Below are positions 17,347-21,191 of a stretch of 21,191 bases of DNA, one piece after another. The notes under the pieces are model-generated. The model searched no databases. It was not told where the DNA came from and was given only the letters and a program-made list of their open reading frames with translations. Source of the DNA: an uncultured Collinsella sp. Its GTDB lineage: Bacteria > Actinomycetota > Coriobacteriia > Coriobacteriales > Coriobacteriaceae. The number at the start of each line of letters is the position of its first letter. Position 1 is the stretch's first letter. The position numbers and the translations under genes were made by a program. The DNA is taken from positions 1 through 21,191 of the forward strand of contig UQLI01000034.1 of the NCBI GenBank assembly GCA_900541715.1, in the 5' to 3' direction.

Positions 17347-17383
17347 TCATTGGGTAGTCGTTTAAGAACGTCCCCAATGGCTA
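17344..17383. repeat. REP-like hairpin repeat, copy 2 (long form)
   Basis: TAGTCATTGGG (17344-17354, beginning with the stop codon) pairs with CCCAATGGCTA (17373-17383) with one mismatch, around an 18-base loop. The loop repeats TAGTCGTT and carries TTTAAGAACGT, shared with copy 1 at 8938-8968. Both copies follow GAG-TAG stop codons directly. No T-run is present. Confidence 0.6.
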
Positions 17384-17457
17384 TGTCACGGATGCGTCAG
17401 CGTTTGGTATGCCTGCAATGTGCAGCGCATAAATTCGATGCCGCAGGGCGATGCTGA

Positions 17458-17466
17458 TGCTATAGT
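17458..17466 (+). promoter_or_regulatory. Extended -10 promoter of the MgtE-like/NRAMP operon
   Basis: TG at 17458-17459, one base, then TATAGT at 17461-17466, the same form as the hemolysin-III promoter. Transcription from here would give a leader of about 200 bases before the coding region. A second weaker candidate is TTGGTA (17404-17409) with CATAAA (17428-17433) at 18-base spacing. Confidence 0.4.
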
Positions 17467-17472
17467 TACTGC

Positions 17473-17674
17473 GGTTAATGAGGGTCAAGAGAAAGGTTAC
17501 AGGTGAAATCCAAACCTCGACCATACAGTCGATGACCCCATGCAGGTGCTTTTTGCGCATGCACGGGGTGTAAGCGTCGAGCGGCGTGCCGCCCGCGCAT
17601 GCGTATACATATCCAGAAGCCTCCGGACGCCGCACATGCGGCCGCGTCCGGAGGAATAATGATGGGGAGCACCA
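17473..17674 (+). promoter_or_regulatory. Structured 5' leader of the MgtE-like gene, candidate cis-regulatory RNA
   Basis: Several stem-loops can be drawn: AGGTT (17494-17498) with AACCT (17513-17517); TCGAC (17517-17521) with GTCGA (17528-17532); CATGC (17539-17543) with GCATG (17557-17561) inside ACCC/GGGT; and GCGG (17581) with CCGC (17589). Last is the strong hairpin at 17620-17654, in which CCTCCGGACG pairs with CGTCCGGAGG, and CCGC pairs with GCGG at its tip. The 3' arm of this last hairpin contains GGAGG, so folding would hide a ribosome-binding site. It does not match the M-box consensus I know. A role in metal-dependent control is an inference. Confidence 0.5.
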
Positions 17675-17691
17675 TTGAATTATCTGAGTGA
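17659..17691 (+). CDS. Possible 10-codon leader peptide overlapping the MgtE-like start
   Basis: ATG-ATG at 17659/17662 opens a frame of ten codons (MMGSTIELSE) that stops at TGA 17689-17691. It has the best ribosome-binding site in the area (GGAGG at 17650-17654). It overlaps the TTG start of the MgtE-like gene (17675) in another frame, and its stop is one base before an in-frame ATG (17693) of that gene. It could be a leader peptide coupling translation, or a chance frame. Confidence 0.3.
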   Translation: MMGSTIELSE

Positions 17692-19519
17692 GATGCTCAA
17701 ATTGCCGGTCTTGGACGTCGACGGCGAAAAGCTCGGCGTGGTGAACGATTTTGGCATTGCTACCGGCGAAGTTTTTCCGCACGTGACGTCGCTCGCGTTC
17801 CGCGGACCCGGCAAGACGCCGTTTATGATCAGCTGGCGCAAATGGGTCGACCGTATCGACGAGACGGGTGTACACCTTAAGACGTCGGCCACCGAAATCC
17901 GTTTTTCGTACCTGCAGCCGACCGAACTCTTGCTTGCCCGCGACGTGCTCAACAAGCAGATCGTCGACACGCAGGGCATGAAAGTCGTGCGCGTCAACGA
18001 CATCAAGTTTTCCATGTCGGGCGAAAATCAGCTGCGCCTGCTGGGCGCCGAAGTGGGCGCCCGCGGTCTGCTACGCGCGATCAGCCCCGCACTTGAGCAT
18101 ATCGTCGAAGGCTTTATGAAGCACCTGGGCAAGCCGCTCAGTGAGGACATCATCGCTTGGTCCTACATGGACCTGCTCGACCGCTCGACCAAGAACATTC
18201 AACTCTCGGTGTCGCACAAGACGCTCGGCGAGCTGCACCCTGCCGACATCGCCGACATTATCGAGCAGCTCGACCCGCGCCTGCGTGCGCAGGTGTTTGC
18301 GCAGCTCGATACTGCCCAGGCCGCCGAGGCCATCTCGGAGTTCGATGACGACGAGCTTATGACCGAGATGCTCGAGGGCCTGTCCGATACCGACGCATCG
18401 TCGATGCTGGCCATGATGGACCCGGACGACGCTGCCGACCTGATCGACGAACTCGATTATGAGAAGGCCGAGAAGCTCCTGCGCCTGATGGGCGTCAAGG
18501 AGGAGAAGGCGATTCGTAATCTGCTGGGCTACGAGGACAACACCGCCGGCCGCATCATGACCTCGGAGTTTGTCTCGCTGCCCGCCACGGCGACGGTCGG
18601 CGACGCCATCGAGGCGATTCGCAAGCTCGACGAGGACTTTGAGAGCGTCTATTACGTCTATACCGAGGACCCGAGCGGCATGCTGACGGGCGTGCTTTCG
18701 CTGCGCACGCTGATCGTGGCCGACCGCGACGCCACGCTGGGCCAGCTCGCCTATCGCGATCTGGTCTACGTGTCACCCGACGAGGACCAGGAAGACGTGA
18801 CGGACGAGATGACCAAGTACGACCTGGTTGCCATCCCTGTCTGCGACGAGAACCGTCATATCCTGGGCATCGTGACCTTCGACGACGCCATGGACGTTAT
18901 TGCCGAGGAGCATCAGGAGGACCTGCAGATCGCCGGTGTCGGCTCGGGCGATAGCGCGTCGGACGACTCGACGAACGTGCTCAGCTGGTTCGTGCATCGT
19001 CAGTACTGGGTCGTCGTGTGGGGCATCGCCTCGTGCATCATGGCAACGGTGCTGGGGACGGCGCTGGGCTCCGCGCATTTGGTGGTGTTCCCCATGTGCG
19101 CCATGCCGCTCGTGTTGCTGGCTGCCTCGCGTATGGTGTCGTTCGTCAAGAACTACTTCCTGGAGTATGACGGTCACGACGACGAGCCCAAGCCGTATCT
19201 GGGGTTCTTCTTCCAGAGCACGGGCATGGGCCTGATTCTGTCACTCGTGACCTATCTGTGCGCCCAGCTGGTGCGCACCGCTGCGTTCCCCGATGCGCCC
19301 ATGTTTGAGGAGCAACTCTTTACCGGGTGCTTTAATATCGCTGCCATCATTTGCCTGGTTGGCAACATGAGCGCCGTGATTTACCTGATGGTGCTGTTCT
19401 GGCGTGACGAGCATGACCTCAACACGTCGGGCACCGCCATGAACGTTATTGCCGTCATGATCTCGTGCGTAGCGTACTGCGCCGCTGCGGTGCTGCTCAC
19501 CATGTCGGTCATGGGTTAG
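17675..19519 (+). CDS. PRC-barrel/MgtE-N/CBS protein with a non-canonical membrane domain
   Basis: A 614-residue protein, longer than typical MgtE (about 450). Residues 1-170 hold PRC-barrel domains (YLSEMLKLPVLDVDGEKLG). The MgtE-N superhelix follows at about 185-290 (LHPADIADIIEQLDP...), then a CBS pair at about 295-425 (TAGRIMTSEFVSLP...). Five hydrophobic segments occupy 440-614. The cytosolic part is that of Mg2+-sensing MgtE. The membrane part lacks the GGN-x-G signature and the later Asp-containing motifs of the MgtE channel, so Mg2+ conduction by this protein is doubtful. The start is TTG 17675 with GGGGAG five bases upstream, because the PRC domain begins at YLSE; ATG 17693 would cut it. 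The NRAMP gene starts eight bases after its stop. Confidence 0.85.
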   Translation: MNYLSEMLKLPVLDVDGEKLGVVNDFGIATGEVFPHVTSLAFRGPGKTPFMISWRKWVDRIDETGVHLKTSATEIRFSYLQPTELLLARDVLNKQIVDTQGMKVVRVNDIKFSMSGENQLRLLGAEVGARGLLRAISPALEHIVEGFMKHLGKPLSEDIIAWSYMDLLDRSTKNIQLSVSHKTLGELHPADIADIIEQLDPRLRAQVFAQLDTAQAAEAISEFDDDELMTEMLEGLSDTDASSMLAMMDPDDAADLIDELDYEKAEKLLRLMGVKEEKAIRNLLGYEDNTAGRIMTSEFVSLPATATVGDAIEAIRKLDEDFESVYYVYTEDPSGMLTGVLSLRTLIVADRDATLGQLAYRDLVYVSPDEDQEDVTDEMTKYDLVAIPVCDENRHILGIVTFDDAMDVIAEEHQEDLQIAGVGSGDSASDDSTNVLSWFVHRQYWVVVWGIASCIMATVLGTALGSAHLVVFPMCAMPLVLLAASRMVSFVKNYFLEYDGHDDEPKPYLGFFFQSTGMGLILSLVTYLCAQLVRTAAFPDAPMFEEQLFTGCFNIAAIICLVGNMSAVIYLMVLFWRDEHDLNTSGTAMNVIAVMISCVAYCAAAVLLTMSVMG

Positions 19520-19527
19520 GTGGTCGC

Positions 19528-20790
19528 GTGCAAAATACCAAGCAAAAGTCGGGCACCAAGCAAAAGTTGACCATCGCGGCCATCTTTGGCGCTATGGGTC
19601 CCGGTCTGCTGGCGGCGCTTTCGGGCAATGACGCCGGCGGCATTGCAACGTATTCCAGCGCGGGTGCCAGCTATGGCTACAAGATGCTCTGGATGCTTCC
19701 CGTCATGACTGTGCTGCTCATCGTGACGCAGGAGACCGCGGCACGCTGCGGCTGCGTCACGGGCAAGGGCCTGGCATCGCTCATTCGTGAGCGCTTTGGC
19801 GTGCGCAAGAGTGTACTTGCTATGACGGCGCTGTTGATCGCCAACACGGCTGTGACCATTTCGGAGTTTGCGGGTATCGCCAGCGGCCTTGCTCTCTTTG
19901 GCGTGCCGGCGAGCATCTCGGTGCCGTTGGTGGCGCTGCTGGTGTGGATGCTTACCATGTCGGGTAGTTTCCAGCGCATCGAGAAGATTCTGCTGCTGGT
20001 AAGCTGCGTCTTCGTGACCTATATTGTCGCCGCGTTTATGGCTGGCCCCAACTGGGGTGAGGTCGCGGTCGACCTGGTCGTGCTTAACATTCAAAATGAC
20101 CCCAGCTACGTGTCGCTCGTGGTCGCAACGATCGGTACCACCATCGCGCCGTGGATGATTTTCTTGGCGCAGAACAACGTGGTCGATAAGAACGCGGGCG
20201 AGGACGACATCGTGCTGCAGCGTATCGATACCGTGAGCGGCTCGCTTGCTGCCGATGTCATTGCCGGCTTCATTATCATCACGACCGGTACGGTGCTGTT
20301 CCCGGCGGGTATTCAGATTAGCGATGCCGCCGATGCTGCCCGCGCGCTGGAGCCTATTGCGGGTCAGTGGTCCACGGTACTGTTTGCCTCGGGCCTGGTC
20401 GCGGCGAGCTTCTTGGCCGCCTGCGTGCTGCCGGGCGTTACGTCGAGCGCTATCTGCGAGGCATTTGGCTGGGAGCGCGGTGCCGACCGCAGCTGGGACG
20501 AGGCCCCGGTTTACCGCGGCATCATTACGGCCATCATCGGTATCTCTGCCGTGCTGGTGCTTATGCCCGGCGTCGATCTGTTCCAGATTATGATGACCTC
20601 GCAGGTCATCAATGGCGTGCTACTGCCCGTGGTTCTGGTGTTTCAGGTGGTTATCGCCGCCGACCGTCACATCATGGGTGCCAACCGCAATGGCCGCGTG
20701 TGGAACGTGCTCACTTGGGCGACTATCGCCGTGATTACGGTGCTGACAGTCGTCATGTTTGTGCTGCAAGCGATGGGCTACAGCGCTTAA
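19528..20790 (+). CDS. SLC11/NRAMP-family transporter, NRMT-like (predicted Mg2+)
   Basis: A 420-residue integral membrane transporter with about 11 hydrophobic segments. Helix 1 reads GPGLLAALSGNDAGGIAT: D35 is kept, but the DPGN motif has become D35-A-G-G38. Helix 6 reads IGTTIAPWMIFLAQNN, with A207 where iron/manganese NRAMPs have the metal-binding Met and W209 in place of His. As I recall, Asn-to-Gly and Met-to-Ala are the changes described for NRMT, the Mg2+-transporting SLC11 branch studied from Eggerthella lenta, so Mg2+ (and perhaps Mn2+) uptake is predicted rather than Fe2+. The start is GTG 19528 with AGGTGG upstream. It follows the MgtE-like gene by eight bases and is closed by the terminator at 20809. 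Confidence 0.9.
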   Translation: MQNTKQKSGTKQKLTIAAIFGAMGPGLLAALSGNDAGGIATYSSAGASYGYKMLWMLPVMTVLLIVTQETAARCGCVTGKGLASLIRERFGVRKSVLAMTALLIANTAVTISEFAGIASGLALFGVPASISVPLVALLVWMLTMSGSFQRIEKILLLVSCVFVTYIVAAFMAGPNWGEVAVDLVVLNIQNDPSYVSLVVATIGTTIAPWMIFLAQNNVVDKNAGEDDIVLQRIDTVSGSLAADVIAGFIIITTGTVLFPAGIQISDAADAARALEPIAGQWSTVLFASGLVAASFLAACVLPGVTSSAICEAFGWERGADRSWDEAPVYRGIITAIIGISAVLVLMPGVDLFQIMMTSQVINGVLLPVVLVFQVVIAADRHIMGANRNGRVWNVLTWATIAVITVLTVVMFVLQAMGYSA

Positions 20791-20808
20791 CGCCCACTTT
20801 TGCTTCCG

Positions 20809-20843
20809 AACAGGCCGCAGCGATGGGCTGCGGCCTGTTTTTT
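20809..20843 (+). terminator. Factor-independent terminator of the magnesium operon
   Basis: AACAGGCCGCAG (20809-20820) pairs perfectly with CTGCGGCCTGTT (20828-20839) around a 7-base loop, and the right arm runs into a continuous T-run ending at 20843. Confidence 0.93.
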
Positions 20844-20877
20844 GTCTGCTATAGGGTGTTAGTTATATAGCAATGGA

Positions 20878-21097
20878 CAAAAAATGCCAAATATGAGTAC
20901 TGTTGCTAAGTGAATAGCATTTACATCCTAAAAGATAATGAACATAGCCTTTAGTATGTTCATTAAAATTGGCTCCAATACGCCTTAAACCAGTCAGGTT
21001 GGCTGCTTTAGGGGGTTGTAGGGGTCGCTCGGACGTCATTTTGGGTGGTTTTGGCTGCTACTAAAATGGTAACAGTACTCATATTTGCCCTTTTTTG
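20878..21097. mobile_element. 220-bp inverted-repeat element, MITE-like
   Basis: The left end (20878-20904) and the right end (21071-21097, inverted) agree at 25 of 27 bases, including CAAATATGAGTACTGTT without mismatch; weaker pairing continues inward. The interior is AT-richer than its surroundings and holds no convincing gene. On the minus strand a 24-codon frame (21082 down to 21008, beginning MSTVTILVAA) starts in the right repeat; I take it as part of the repeat. I recall similar sequence repeated in Collinsella genomes. No target-site duplication is obvious. Confidence 0.5.
20936..20965. repeat. Perfect 11-bp inverted repeat inside the element
   Basis: TAATGAACATA (20936-20946) faces TATGTTCATTA (20955-20965) across eight bases. 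It may be an operator or a structural part of the surrounding element. No start codon with a ribosome-binding site lies close by. Confidence 0.5.
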
Positions 21098-21161
21098 CCC
21101 ACAGACCTTTGAGGGTGCGGCGAAAAGGGCTTGTTTTGGGTAGCGCGCAGAGATGTGGTGT

Positions 21162-21187
21162 AAGAGGCGGGGCATGCCCCGCCTCTT
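21162..21187. terminator. Perfect 26-base palindrome, possible terminator
   Basis: Each half is AAGAGGCGGGGCA or its complement, giving an 11-bp GC-rich stem with a CATG loop. The right flank is CTCT rather than a clean T-run. It may end a gene beyond the window, most naturally one on the minus strand. The stretch 21098-21161 before it holds nothing I recognise. Confidence 0.5.
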
Positions 21188-21191
21188 CTCT

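Noticed and set aside
17480..17545. Cobalamin-riboswitch-like stretch (GAGAAAGGTTACAGGTGAAATCC, split as GAGAAA near 17489 and GGTGAAATCC near 17502)
   Set aside because: Only the GGTGAAA-TCC part resembles the class; the GCCACTG-type core and the following conserved parts are missing, and the downstream genes concern magnesium.
17473..17674. M-box (ykoK) magnesium riboswitch
   Set aside because: The conserved AGGTGAGGCTCC and GCTACTGCCC segments are not present, so only a generic structured leader is claimed.

Overview
The window looks like a chromosomal stretch from a high-GC, anaerobic gut member of the Coriobacteriia, most like Collinsella. The reasons are the GC-rich codon use, the gene content (a DUF362 ferredoxin-like protein, a PRC-barrel/MgtE-N protein, an SLC11 protein with the residues reported for Eggerthella-type NRMT transporters) and an inverted-repeat element at the right end that I recall from Collinsella genomes. 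The genus is an inference from memory, not a database result.

Left block (1-8941): a LuxR-type response regulator and a HisKA_3 histidine kinase on the minus strand overlap by four bases. They diverge from a three-gene ABC-2 exporter (ATPase plus two permeases). A second ABC exporter of the MacB/FtsX kind (ATPase plus one 888-residue permease) follows. The two-component pair probably controls at least the first exporter.

Middle block (8942-17346): a DUF362 protein with two 4Fe-4S motifs; a convergent membrane-anchored alpha/beta hydrolase on the minus strand; a hemolysin-III/PAQR protein; a CNNM/CorC-type protein followed closely by a stand-alone domain resembling the N-terminal domain of cyanophycin synthetase; a YtxH-like protein overlapping a PRC-barrel protein; and a membrane-anchored NodB-fold protein that has lost its metal-binding and catalytic histidines.

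Right block (17347-20843): a leader of about 330 bases with several hairpins, one of which buries a GGAGG in its 3' arm. It precedes a PRC-barrel/MgtE-N/CBS protein whose membrane domain lacks the MgtE signature. Eight bases later comes an SLC11 transporter in which the metal-site Asn and Met are Gly and Ala, as in the magnesium-transporting NRMT branch. A strong terminator closes the unit. The likeliest undescribed system here is this pair: a Mg-sensing MgtE cytosolic module, on an unrelated membrane domain, serving as partner or regulator of an NRMT magnesium importer under a structured leader.

The last 350 bases hold no convincing gene. They contain an AT-richer 220-bp element with 27-bp inverted ends and, at the edge, a perfect 26-base palindrome. 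Two related small hairpin repeats sit directly after the stop codons at 8941 and 17346.
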